15,000 bases of DNA from Trachelipus rathkii (lineage: Eukaryota > Arthropoda > Malacostraca > Isopoda > Trachelipodidae). Positions 8,522 through 15,000 of the stretch are shown here, piece after piece. Numbering within the stretch: position 1 is the first letter of the stretch; each line of letters starts with the position of its first letter. Made by a program: the position numbers and the translations under genes. Under the pieces are notes generated by a model. That model made no database searches and was not told where the DNA came from. It saw only the letters and a list, made by a program, of their open reading frames with translations. The DNA is taken from positions 1-15,000 of the forward strand of contig JABUQX010022724.1 in the NCBI GenBank assembly GCA_015478945.1. Reading direction: 5' to 3'.

Positions 8522-9044
8522 CTACTTTTTGAAAACATAAAAGTATTAATGAACATTAATCAGAATTTAATTTGTAAATTAATTTTAGAATTTAAATAAT
8601 CAGAAATATTTTAAATATTTTAAGTATAATCAGAAACTAATTTTTTAAATATTTTAAATAAAATTAATTTTAACTAAGTTTTAAGTAAATAATATTAAAA
8701 TTTATAATTTTTAACTTACTTTTAATTAAACCATAAAAAATATAATTTTATAATTTTAGAATTATTAAAGACTCAATAACCCAAACCCCAAATTTTTTTT
8801 AAAATCATTTTAACATATTTTATAAAGGAGACCCAATTAAACTAAAATATTTTCACATAACGTTAAAACGATTCCAATTAATTTATAATAATTAAAATTT
8901 AACGGCGACCTTACATAACTAACATAACAAACAAAAACAATAATCATTACAAGAAATGTTCCATCAAACATTTACATTCTTCATCACACAGGTTCATTAA
9001 TGACATTGACCGAAGAAACATTATTTTACAATTAGCAAAAAACA

Positions 9045-9341
9045 ATGTACACAAGTTTGTTTTTTTTTACAAAAATAACAAGAATTGTCAAATTACATAC
9101 TGTCATACAATCACATTTACCATTACATTTAACCATAACATTTACAAATAGCAAACATTGCTTATTAATATTTTCACCAAATTTTCTTACTAATTTTGTT
9201 GTTTTACAAACATTTTTTTTTAAAAATTTACTAATGCTTTCATTTATTTTTCTTACTACTTTTGTACGTCTGTATGTCTTACAAACGTATCTTTTGTGTA
9301 ATTTTGTCAATCTTATACTATACTATGACGTAAAAAAGTAA
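9045..9341. repeat. Degenerate tandem repeat, period about 60-75 bases
   Basis: TTACAAA-type words recur at about 9067, 9141, 9204 and 9279. On the minus strand, two adjacent segments within 9140-9300 share TGTTTGTAA(G/A)AC followed by AGTAAGAAAA. Both strands have an open frame of just over 90 codons here. The minus one (9032-9310) starts only with TTG and reads the repeat as VCKT...VRK twice. The + one (9045-9341) has an ATG but is a Leu/Phe/Thr-rich low-complexity product. I take the repeat as the explanation of both frames rather than calling genes. Confidence 0.4.
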
Positions 9342-10030
9342 AAAATCTTTTTTACTAACACCTCATGGAAATGAAACTAGAGACTTATATAAATAATTTT
9401 AACTTCAGATCCAATAAGGATGTTTGACATCCACCCATTATCAATTTAAAAAATCAAATTTATTTAAATAAATATTCCTTTAAATTCATTAACTTTAAAA
9501 CAATAAAATCTTATTAAAATTTGTATCAAATAATGTTTTACTAGACTTTGCATAAACGTTGTTTCTCAAAAATTTCAAGTATGAAAAGTAAATAGTTTTG
9601 TTTTAATTTTTCACGTAGAAATAACCTTTAAGAACAATTCCAAAAAGGACCAATTTAAACTTAGACGTTGGCTTCAACTACCCTTAAGTTTAAATAATTA
9701 AATATTACATCCTGGTCCTTGAATTGAGATGAATTGTATGCAATAAAAAAGATAAGAAACTTATCCTGGCTTCAATTTCCGGGAGAGAGGACTATCTCGT
9801 AAAATTATAGATATTACTCAATTAAGATATTAAACTAATAGTTTTGCTAATTCGGCATAACAATTCATCTAATGTTTAGTCTATCTATGTTCATAGTCTC
9901 CATGACTTCTTAACTTTATTAACATCTTGCATCATTTATTTACAAATATATATCTTTAACTGTCTTTTCCAACACAATTTTATGTTTTAACGACCCATAA
10001 AATATAAAAGCATTTCTCAAGACTTCCTTG
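9342..10030. other. AT-rich stretch with no supported gene
   Basis: No open frame or RNA gene is evident on either strand. A few less AT-rich words occur near 9655-9790, including TCCTGG twice, without recognisable structure. Confidence 0.5.
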
Positions 10031-10117
10031 AAGTCCCAATCCCGAAAGTAGAGATCCCTCTTTTGGGGACGATCCCTAAGTTCCAATCCCAAACGTCCCA
10101 CCTGAGTTCCCAATTCC
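10031..10117. repeat. Three imperfect AGTCCCAATCCC-like repeats
   Basis: AAGTCCCAATCCC (10031), AAGTTCCAATCCC (10078) and GAGTTCCCAATTCC (10104) are imperfect copies of one 13-14 base word, spaced 47 and 26 bases. Read on the minus strand they fall inside a 65-codon frame (9940-10137). That frame has only TTG as its start, so I do not call it a gene. Confidence 0.5.
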
Positions 10118-10138
10118 TCTTTAAAATATAACTTCAAT

Positions 10139-10177
10139 AAAGAGAAGAAAGAGAGAGATCGTGGGGGGAAAGAAGAG
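10139..10177 (+). other. Purine-rich tract
   Basis: Two purine runs, 10139-10158 (AG-rich) and 10163-10177 (GGGGGGAAAGAAGAG), are separated by only TCGT. The second resembles a retroelement polypurine tract in shape. Equally, as a CT-rich tract on the minus strand it could sit in a promoter or leader. Purine bias continues weakly to about 10300. No LTR start is recognisable after it. Confidence 0.3.
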
Positions 10178-10525
10178 CTAGTAGTTTGGGGAAGTAGGAG
10201 AAGTAGTAGGAGCAGAAGTCATGAAAGGGCTGGAATTAAAGGAAACATTGTCAGTTGGAGAGGAAAGATAGGAAACTAAACAAGCCTTAAGCTTGAGAGA
10301 GAGTGTGAACGTTTGAAATCATTTGATTGAGTTTGAAGGAATTTTTATCAATCTCCAAAATAAAATTAAAAAAATAACTTATTTTTTATCATGTGAAATA
10401 TATATAAAATAATAATTATATATTCATATATAGATTATATATCAATATATATTATTTTGTTCTTTTTATTTTTTTATTTTTTTATTTATAAAATTAAACA
10501 ACAGGAGAAAAGCTGCAATGTAATT
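10178..10525. other. Spacer with no supported gene
   Basis: Purine-biased sequence runs to about 10300, then an A/T-only stretch. The minus strand has about 50 open codons in a Ser/Thr/Pro-rich frame here, without an ATG start or splice sites that I would trust. Confidence 0.4.
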
Positions 10526-10558
10526 AAAGGCTAGTCATTCCATAATGGAATGCCCTTT
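10526..10558. repeat. Palindrome with paired CATTCCA sites
   Basis: CATTCCAT (10536-10543) and ATGGAATG (10545-10552) form a perfect 8-base inverted repeat around a single A. AAAGG (10526-10530) and CCTTT (10554-10558) extend the symmetry after a small internal loop. CATTCCA is the core recognised by TEAD/Scalloped (M-CAT) transcription factors in animals, here on both strands, and CCATAATGG is one base short of a CArG box. A regulatory role is inference. Confidence 0.5.
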
Positions 10559-10699
10559 ACCAGAAGTCTGATTCGCCCAGCAAAGGTAATGAAAATGTTA
10601 ATTAGATTAATAATAATTATTAGCTATAATGATTGCAATTACGATAACATTTATTGTAATTAATTATATTATGACCATTGATAGTAATAACAATGTTGT

Positions 10700-10769
10700 T
10701 TCGAAAATAATAATAATAATAAAAACAAAAAATAAAAATAATAATAATAACAATATTGTTGATAGTATC

Positions 10770-10815
<46 letters not shown>
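10700..10815 (+). repeat. AAT microsatellite
   Basis: AAT-type triplets run here with interruptions. An uninterrupted block of about fifteen units spans roughly 10770-10815, preceded by shorter runs at about 10708-10750. The Asn-rich and Ile-rich frames on the two strands are products of this repeat and are not genes. Confidence 0.95.
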
Positions 10816-11340
10816 TTTTGCAAATATTCTTATTATTGTTTTAATAATTATTTATTGCTTTCTTAGAATTTTTTATTTTAGAGAATTATTTATGTTTAAT
10901 TTATATTTAACTAATCTTTATTATTTATATCTATAATTAATCAGTAATTTAATTATATTATAAGTTAATATCATGTTTATAATTTATGTTATATTAGTGA
11001 TATCAATTTATTGATTAAAATAATTGACCTAATTAATTTATGTTTGAAATATTATTGTTGAAGTAGATAAAACTTTATGTGTGAAAATAACATATGTAAT
11101 CTAATATTTAAAGTAAAAAATAACATACATAATTTTATTGAAATAATATAATAATGTTTTTATTAAATATATATATATATATTAATTATTTATTATGAAT
11201 TAATTATGTATATTTATATTACATTATTTCTTTTTGTTTTTATAATACAGGTTTTTCTGTTCAGGTTTTACCTGTCCAGTTTATGTTGAAATTGGGATTT
11301 AATAAAAGAATTATGGACAACGCGTTTATTTACCAACCCA
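10816..11340. other. AT-rich stretch with no supported gene
   Basis: The sequence is almost pure A/T up to about 11248. It then becomes less AT-rich: CAGGTTTTTCTGTTCAGG and TTTACCTGTCC repeat a CAGG/CCTG theme around 11250-11280. I see no coding frame or RNA gene. Confidence 0.5.
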
Positions 11341-11377
11341 TCGGAAAGACTGGGGGATAAACCAGCAGTTTTTCCGA
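11341..11377. repeat. Imperfect hairpin beside TA microsatellite
   Basis: TCGGAAA (11341-11347) pairs with TTTCCGA (11371-11377), and inside it CTGG (11350-11353) pairs with CCAG (11362-11365). The arms are GC-containing in an A/T setting and end exactly where the TA repeat starts. It could be the end of a small mobile element into or beside which the microsatellite grew. Confidence 0.45.
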
Positions 11378-11378
11378 C

Positions 11379-11440
11379 ATATATATATAATATATATATA
11401 TATATATTATAATATATAATATATATATAATATATATTAT

Positions 11441-11492
<52 letters not shown>

Positions 11493-11494
11493 TT
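11379..11494. repeat. TA microsatellite, A/T only
   Basis: About 110 bases of alternating TA with occasional AAT or TTA slips, ending in a short T run. It is self-complementary throughout and can extrude as a cruciform. The exact length should be treated as uncertain, because such tracts are often misassembled. Confidence 0.95.
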
Positions 11495-11948
11495 GGTGTG
11501 TTTACATCAAACAAATATTTTTTGTTTTTAAGGAAAAAAGTTTAATTTGCAAATATTTCTCAGCAGAAAATTATTCGCAAACAACCATTGAAAATAATAG
11601 AGTATGTTGAGAAATTTAAGAGCAAAACAAAATTTATATAATTTTTATATATTTATGTGCCAACTTTGAACTATTAATGACTGAATTAAAATGATTTCTC
11701 TTTTTTATAATTTAAGTAGCTAATATTTATATTACAGTTTTTGACAATACACATAATTTTGAAAGCATTGTTAATATGCTCGATTTTCTAAAACTCATAT
11801 CGAGTATAAAATCTGAAATAAAAGAAAACCTGAAAATTGGGATAGCCTCCTTGCAGGTCAGTAAATTTGTTTTTCTAGATTAAGATAAATGAAATATATA
11901 TAAGTATCTTACACATAAAAAAGCATAATAAAGAAACTATAAACTTAC

Positions 11949-12080
11949 CATAAGTCATTATGTTTTCAGTACTTATTCTCTGTTTGTATACAGTCCAAAT
12001 ATCCTTCATCATCCAAAATTCAAGACCCCTCATTGAAGTCCTTATCTCTAGGGTAAGACATCTTATTAAATTCATATCCT
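11949..12080 (-). other. Minus-strand exon-like segment with splice sites
   Basis: On the minus strand a pyrimidine-rich acceptor ending TTTTTTCAG (AG at 12082-12081) is followed by 132 bases and a consensus donor G|GTAAGT (intron starts at 11948). The length is exactly 44 codons. One frame is open across the whole segment and has an ATG at 12075-12073. A second frame looks at least as protein-like (it includes ILDDEGYLDC) but carries two TGA codons. Less convincing further exon-like sequence follows at about 11740-11876. I recognise no family. It may be an internal exon of a host gene or of an old transposon on the minus strand; it could also be chance, since GTAAGT and T-rich acceptors arise easily in AT-rich DNA. 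Confidence 0.3.
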
Positions 12081-12322
12081 CTGAAAAAATTTGAGAAAAT
12101 AAATTACTAAACTTAAATTACATACAACTCCCAATCATAACTCTAATTGCTATTATTTTTTTAGGGTCTTTGTTTAAGTTTTGGACCTTTTTCGTTTTGG
12201 ACTTTCTAAGTTTACCTCGAATTAAACAACCTTTTCTTTTTGGAAAAGTTTGAAAAATATTGTCCCAAGTTATTTAAGTTAAGTTATCATTGTTTCAAAA
12301 GTAATTACTCGAATCAAAGTTT
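12081..12322. other. Spacer left of the candidate LTR
   Basis: No gene or strong repeat is seen. If the LTR start at 12323 is right, this is host flank; if the LTR is longer, part of it belongs to U3. Confidence 0.4.
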
Positions 12323-12372
12323 TGGTATAAATCCATTCTAAATTCAATAAGTAAAGAAATTACACTCTATCA

Positions 12373-12409
12373 AATGTGGTTAGTCACCGAGGTTTATGAT
12401 AACCACATT
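12373..12409. repeat. Perfect 10-base inverted repeat in U3-like region
   Basis: AATGTGGTTA (12373-12382) and TAACCACATT (12400-12409) are perfect inverse copies around a 17-base loop. TGTGGTTA/TAACCACA also matches the core bound by Runx-type factors (TGTGGT), which then occurs on both strands. The repeat may be a promoter element of the LTR; that role is inferred. Confidence 0.5.
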
Positions 12410-12630
12410 ACATTACGTCTTTCTAAAATAAAATCATATTCTCTGACAAAAATACTGAACTTTGTCGGTATGTCATTATAAATAAAACAATCTTTTATAA
12501 ATCATATAGTATAGGAAGTAATATAGTCTCTATTTCTTTTTTTTGTAAATAAAACAATTTATTTTCTTTTTTTTCTTCTAATTTGTACAATATTACAAAT
12601 TCTCATAAAAAGTGACCTAACATACAACAA

Positions 12631-12645
12631 TATATAGCGAATAAA
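12631..12645 (+). promoter_or_regulatory. TATA-like box and adjacent AATAAA
   Basis: TATATA (12631-12636) is followed closely by AATAAA (12640-12645). If transcription starts about 25-30 bases downstream of the TATA word, near 12660, the U3/R border lies there, and AATAAA would sit just upstream of the cap site, as in some LTRs. Both words are common in AT-rich DNA, so the call is weak. Confidence 0.25.
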
Positions 12646-12817
12646 CACACACTTGGTCCCTTTAATGGATCCAGAAATGTGGCAAGTTTTTACAGCCTAG
12701 TACAGGAAAAGACACGTCTTCTCGACCGCAGAGGTGTCGTCATAAAAATCTACAGGTGGTTACCTTTTCGTTATCATATTTTCGTAAATTTTCATTTCTT
12801 TTTTCTCATTCTTCGCT

Positions 12818-12864
12818 GAGAGTAAGTAAGCCATAATTATTCATTGAACAGATTACTTACTCTC
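12818..12864 (+). other. 12-base-pair stem-loop just upstream of the PBS
   Basis: GAGAGTAAGTAA (12818-12829) is perfectly complementary to TTACTTACTCTC (12853-12864) with a 23-base loop. It ends 26 bases before the primer binding site, inside the U5-like end of the LTR, so it would form in the genomic RNA leader. Structured U5 stems near the PBS influence primer placement and integrase recognition in known retroelements; that role here is inference. The left arm also contains a donor-like GTAAGT. Confidence 0.6.
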
Positions 12865-12890
12865 CATCACATAAATACCAGAAAATTAAG

Positions 12891-12908
12891 TGGCGCCTGA
12901 ACAGGGAC
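12891..12908 (+). other. Primer binding site, tRNA-Lys3-like
   Basis: TGGCGCCTGAACAGGGAC matches the complement of the 3' end of tRNA-Lys(UUU) in 17 of 18 positions; the one difference (T for C) still allows G-U pairing with the tRNA. It includes the TGG complementary to the tRNA CCA end. The tRNA primes minus-strand synthesis of the element. This is the strongest single signal in the window. Confidence 0.9.
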
Positions 12909-13244
12909 CTTGTGTTCCTGTTGTTTGCTAGCCACGGGATTGTGATTTCTGATCACTTCGCCACTCGTCACATCACAACATATCACATTGATTTTTAAGA
13001 TATTTCTAGTTTTCCTTACAATTCTTAAAAACCTATTATATATATTAATATAATTGAAACTAAGTTTAATAATGGATTAACTTGATTCGAGTTGGTAGTT
13101 GTTAAAATTGGTAATTGTAGAGAAATCACTAGAGAACCTGTTCTAGTAGAGATATTAGAATTAAAAAAAAAAAGTTAACTTTAATTAATTTAAAATACTG
13201 AATAAAAACTATAAACTAATTGTTTTTAATTACTTAGCTTAAAA
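12909..13244 (+). other. Untranslated leader between PBS and gag
   Basis: About 335 bases without an open frame. The first 80 bases are GC-richer, contain a TGATCA palindrome near 12950 and several TCAC words, and could carry packaging or dimerisation structure. The rest is AT-rich and ends directly at the gag ATG (AAAAATGAC, A at -3). Confidence 0.5.
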
Positions 13245-14129
13245 ATGACTGATACTACTCATACTTGTGTTGACTATGAAATCATTGATCAAACAGATAT
13301 ATCTCATGAACGAGATATTCCAGAGGTCAATACACCAATACTAATTAATACCCAGGGGGAAGACATTCACATAGATTCAAATAGGGAAACAAATAGGAAT
13401 TTGCTTTTAAATGATCCACATGATCTCAATTTAATTTCTAGAAGACCTGCCGATCATGAGCAGGCAATAGCTTTGGATAGGAACACTAAAGAAACCATAG
13501 ACTCTACAAAAGTAAGAGATCTAACGTCTATGTCCAAACTTAGTAAGCTCTTAAAAAATATTAAAATGAAAAACAAATCCTAACCCAGGAACTTGCAAAA
13601 CAAAACATACATTTTGAACATGAACATGCTGATTTTTGATTTATCAGATAAAAATATGTATTATGACAGGGATTATAAAGATTCTGATCCCTTAAACACT
13701 TACTCTCATAGGGATAATTGAGGTCTTCAACCTCCACAATTAACAGAGGAATCTTTAATAGAATTAGATGATTCCCATTGACTACATTCTCTAGATATAC
13801 AACAGAAATCTTTTCTTCCTTCAAGGAACAATGACTATATTCCTTTTATACAACACCACAGACAACAAAATACTGAACGGTTTATTTTGAGGGATAGGAA
13901 AATAACAACACCTTCCCATCACCAACAGTATCCCAATTTAACTCCTTCTCCCAGACCTTTACCTAATGTACATGATAATGAATACCGAGATCATTCATCT
14001 TTCACACCTAGAGGAAGATCTGAATATTCCATGTATCATAATAGAGGTTCTTCTTCTCTTACTCAACCTCCAAGAGAATCTCGTTATTCTAATCCTTATT
14101 CCAATAATCCTAGTCCTTTACTTCCTACT

Positions 14130-14216
14130 TCTTATTCTAGACCTTTACCACCACAGAACTCTTCTTATCCTAGACCTTTACCTCAATACACTTCAGCTTA
14201 TCCTAGACCAGAACCA
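14130..14216 (+). repeat. Three 33-base repeats encoding Tyr-Pro-Arg-Pro units
   Basis: Tyr codons at 14133, 14166 and 14199 head three units with an exact 33-base (11-codon) period. Each encodes a variant of S-x-Y-(S/P)-R-P-(L/E)-P, and the shared DNA word is TAT(T/C)CTAGACC. A related PRPLP occurs earlier, near 13950. The middle unit reads YPRPLP, which fits the YPxnL late-domain consensus. Pro-rich linkers between matrix-like and capsid-like parts are common in Gag proteins. Confidence 0.8.
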
Positions 14217-14265
14217 GAAATAGATAGATATGTATTCCGGTCCCATCATAAAACAGAAAATTGAC

Positions 14266-14674
14266 ATGATGGAGGAAGCCATTTTGCTCTTTAGTCAGTT
14301 ACACAAGAACTTTCAAAAGCTCAGTGTTAGACTCCGGAAAATACAAACTGGAAACTGGTCAGGACTTTATTATTTACATAGAGGATTTTGAAGCTTACTG
14401 CCAACTTCATTATCCCAAAGCGTATCACCAGTGGTTGCGCTTACTCTGCAGACAACTTGATAGACAATTTCAACAAGTCTATCGTCTCGTCACCAAGGAC
14501 GATAGAGATTATTTTTCCGTTCGTGAAACCCTCATACAATGGTATGAGGATGAAGAGAAAAAGAAAAAAGAATACCAGTTGTAGGCATATCATTCTGCAA
14601 GGCGGTATCGAAATGAGAGTATTCGCATGTTTGCACTCCGGTTAGAACGTCTTGCTAGACGTGCCTACAAGGAT
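14266..14674 (+). other. Capsid-like portion of gag, in two frames
   Basis: An ATG-started stretch at 14266 (frame 1) gives a short amphipathic helix-like segment. A longer stretch at 14324-14581 (frame 2) is rich in Glu, Tyr, Gln, Leu and Trp, with motifs such as IEDFEAYCQLH and QWLRLLCRQL. After TAG at 14582 the same frame continues to TAG at 14675 with ESIRMFALRLERLARRAY. An acidic/amide residue, then S(I/V)R, an aromatic residue and RL..LA..AY near the C-terminal end of the capsid domain is typical of Ty3/gypsy and retroviral Gag. I assign it by this pattern and by its position before the zinc knuckle. Confidence 0.6.
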
Positions 14675-14911
14675 TAGATATGCGGGAACACGAGTTTCTC
14701 CATACTGCATTTTTGTACAGCCTCCCACCTTCTATAGAGAGAGATTACGTTAATATATTAAATTACAGGAGAATAATAGAAATTGGCGTACTCCTTGGGA
14801 GGACATTGTCGTTTTTGCAGATTCTCTAGAATTGGACGATAAACAATATTCCACGTTTAATCATACATATACTCACGACACATGCGTGAATGCTACAGAT
14901 TTTTAGGTATT

Positions 14912-14953
14912 TGTAGCTATTGCAAGAAGAAAGGACATGTAAGGGCTGATTGC
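14912..14953 (+). other. CCHC zinc knuckle of gag nucleocapsid
   Basis: The frame reads CSYCKKKGHVRADC, an exact C-x2-C-x4-H-x4-C knuckle with the usual Gly before His and basic residues around it. It is followed by a Cys and a Ser/Pro-rich tail running off the window. Knuckles of this type bind element RNA during packaging and are the hallmark of the Gag nucleocapsid part. Confidence 0.9.
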
Positions 14954-15000
14954 AGAGCATGCAAATCATCTCAACCTTCTCCTTCACCAAAAGTTCGCAA

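Larger units (their letters stand above)
7958..9031. other. T-rich AT desert
   Basis: I see no gene. The strand bias changes here: the + strand, A-rich to the left, becomes T-rich. It contains a T14 tract with a GC-rich palindrome (8160-8189) and a short TTTTAA repeat (8495-8521); the rest is low-complexity A/T. Confidence 0.6.
12323..12880 (+). repeat. Candidate 5' LTR (boundaries inferred)
   Basis: The right boundary rests on a terminal CA at 12879-12880, ten bases before the primer binding site. The left boundary rests on TGGTAT at 12323, the perfect inverse of the terminal ATACCA, giving 558 bases with 6-base inverted termini and the usual TG...CA ends. A 6-base match in this interval could arise by chance (roughly one in five by my estimate), so the left end is tentative. 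Inside are a TATA-like TATATA (12631-12636), AATAAA (12640-12645), and a GC-richer R/U5-like part from about 12650 containing two hairpins. The matching 3' LTR is outside the window. Confidence 0.4.
12323..15000 (+). mobile_element. 5' portion of a degraded LTR retroelement
   Basis: In order: candidate 5' LTR, tRNA-Lys-type primer binding site, untranslated leader, and a gag region with a CCHC zinc knuckle. This order is diagnostic of LTR retroelements (Ty3/gypsy-like or retrovirus-like). Gag organisation, with one zinc knuckle after a helical capsid-like part, favours a Ty3/gypsy-type (Metaviridae) element or relative. Protease, reverse transcriptase, integrase, any env and the 3' LTR lie to the right of the window, so the clade cannot be fixed. 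Multiple breaks in gag indicate an inactive copy. Confidence 0.8.
13245..15000 (+). pseudogene. gag region of LTR retroelement, frame-broken, partial
   Basis: Gag is the structural polyprotein that forms the particle and binds element RNA. The ATG at 13245 opens a hydrophilic, Asp/Asn/Thr-rich part to TAA at 13581. The same frame resumes by about 13640, has TGA at 13719 and 13779, and continues through a Pro/Ser/Arg/Tyr-rich linker to TGA at 14262. Coding potential then moves to frame 1 (from 14266), frame 2 (from about 14324, with TAG at 14582), frame 1 (from about 14671), frame 0 (from about 14775) and frame 2 (from about 14882) to the window end. A local shift at about 13570-13640 adds two more changes. 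The later part has a helical, charged capsid-like character and ends in a CCHC knuckle. Shifts outnumber nonsense codons, which fits an old copy or homopolymer errors in the assembly. The right end is cut by the window. Confidence 0.8.

Noticed and set aside
9032..9341. Overlapping frames of just over 90 codons on both strands
   Set aside because: Both are explained by a degenerate repeat with few stop words. The minus frame starts only with TTG, and the plus frame is low-complexity Leu/Phe/Thr.
9940..10137. 65-codon minus-strand frame
   Set aside because: The start is TTG, not ATG, and the readable part is built on three imperfect repeats of AGTCCCAATCCC.
10620..10844. Ile-rich and Asn-rich frames on the two strands
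   Set aside because: They are direct translations of the AAT microsatellite.
11341..11377. Hammerhead-type ribozyme beside the TA repeat
   Set aside because: A GAAA word and a stem are present, but the conserved CTGATGA core is missing.
13561..13824. 87-codon minus-strand frame with several Cys
   Set aside because: It lies antisense to gag, where the + strand frame is explained by the retroelement; the Cys spacing matches no known finger.
13966..14223. 85-codon Leu/Ile-rich + strand frame
   Set aside because: It is the out-of-phase reading of the Pro-rich gag linker; its Leu/Ile repeats are the same 33-base repeats.
14388..14645. 85-codon + strand frame
   Set aside because: It overlaps the capsid-like gag frame, which carries the recognisable motifs.
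1..15000. CRISPR array, bacterial operon, tRNA or rRNA genes
   Set aside because: No regular repeat-spacer pattern, Shine-Dalgarno spacing, cloverleaf-like segment or conserved rRNA word was seen on either strand; the context is eukaryotic.

Overview
The window is very AT-rich (roughly a quarter G+C by eye) and reads as eukaryotic, probably nuclear DNA of an AT-rich invertebrate. It has long stretches without genes, AT-only and AAT microsatellites, exon-like consensus splice sites, and the 5' part of an LTR retroelement with a tRNA-Lys-type primer binding site. No bacterial operon, ribosome binding site, rRNA, tRNA or CRISPR array is visible. Taxonomy cannot be fixed from this sequence.

Right end (about 12.3-15.0 kb): this is the only confidently identified element. 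A candidate 5' LTR (short inverted termini TGGTAT...ATACCA) is followed by a tRNA-Lys3-like primer binding site at 12891-12908 and a leader of about 335 bases. A gag region then runs off the window: a hydrophilic N-terminal part, a Pro-rich linker with three 33-base repeats, a capsid-like helical part and a CCHC zinc knuckle. Gag is broken by about seven frame changes and three further in-frame stops, so this copy looks dead, unless part of the damage is assembly error. Pol, the 3' LTR and the target-site duplication lie outside the window.

Left and middle (about 1.9-8.0 kb): an A-rich + strand carries islands of unusually low stop density separated by ordinary AT-rich sequence. The islands are a 57-codon basic ORF (1924-2097); an acidic ORF (2259-2663) whose frame stays open to 3227 apart from five TAA codons; a Lys/Arg/Tyr-rich frame (4860-5234) with one internal TAA; shorter open fragments near 5.6 and 5.9 kb; and an island at 7488-7957 with three staggered, overlapping open frames. 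I recognise none of these products. They could be remnants of an old retroelement or virus-like insertion, decayed host genes, or genes read with TAA as sense.

Middle (about 8.0-12.3 kb): mostly repeats and AT-rich filler. It holds a T14 tract joined to a GC-rich palindrome (possible transposon end or retroposon tail), a degenerate tandem repeat near 9.0-9.3 kb, a purine tract at 10.14 kb, a palindrome with two CATTCCA sites, AAT and TA microsatellites, and one minus-strand exon-like segment with good acceptor and donor sites. Apart from the retroelement parts, nothing ties these pieces into one pathway.
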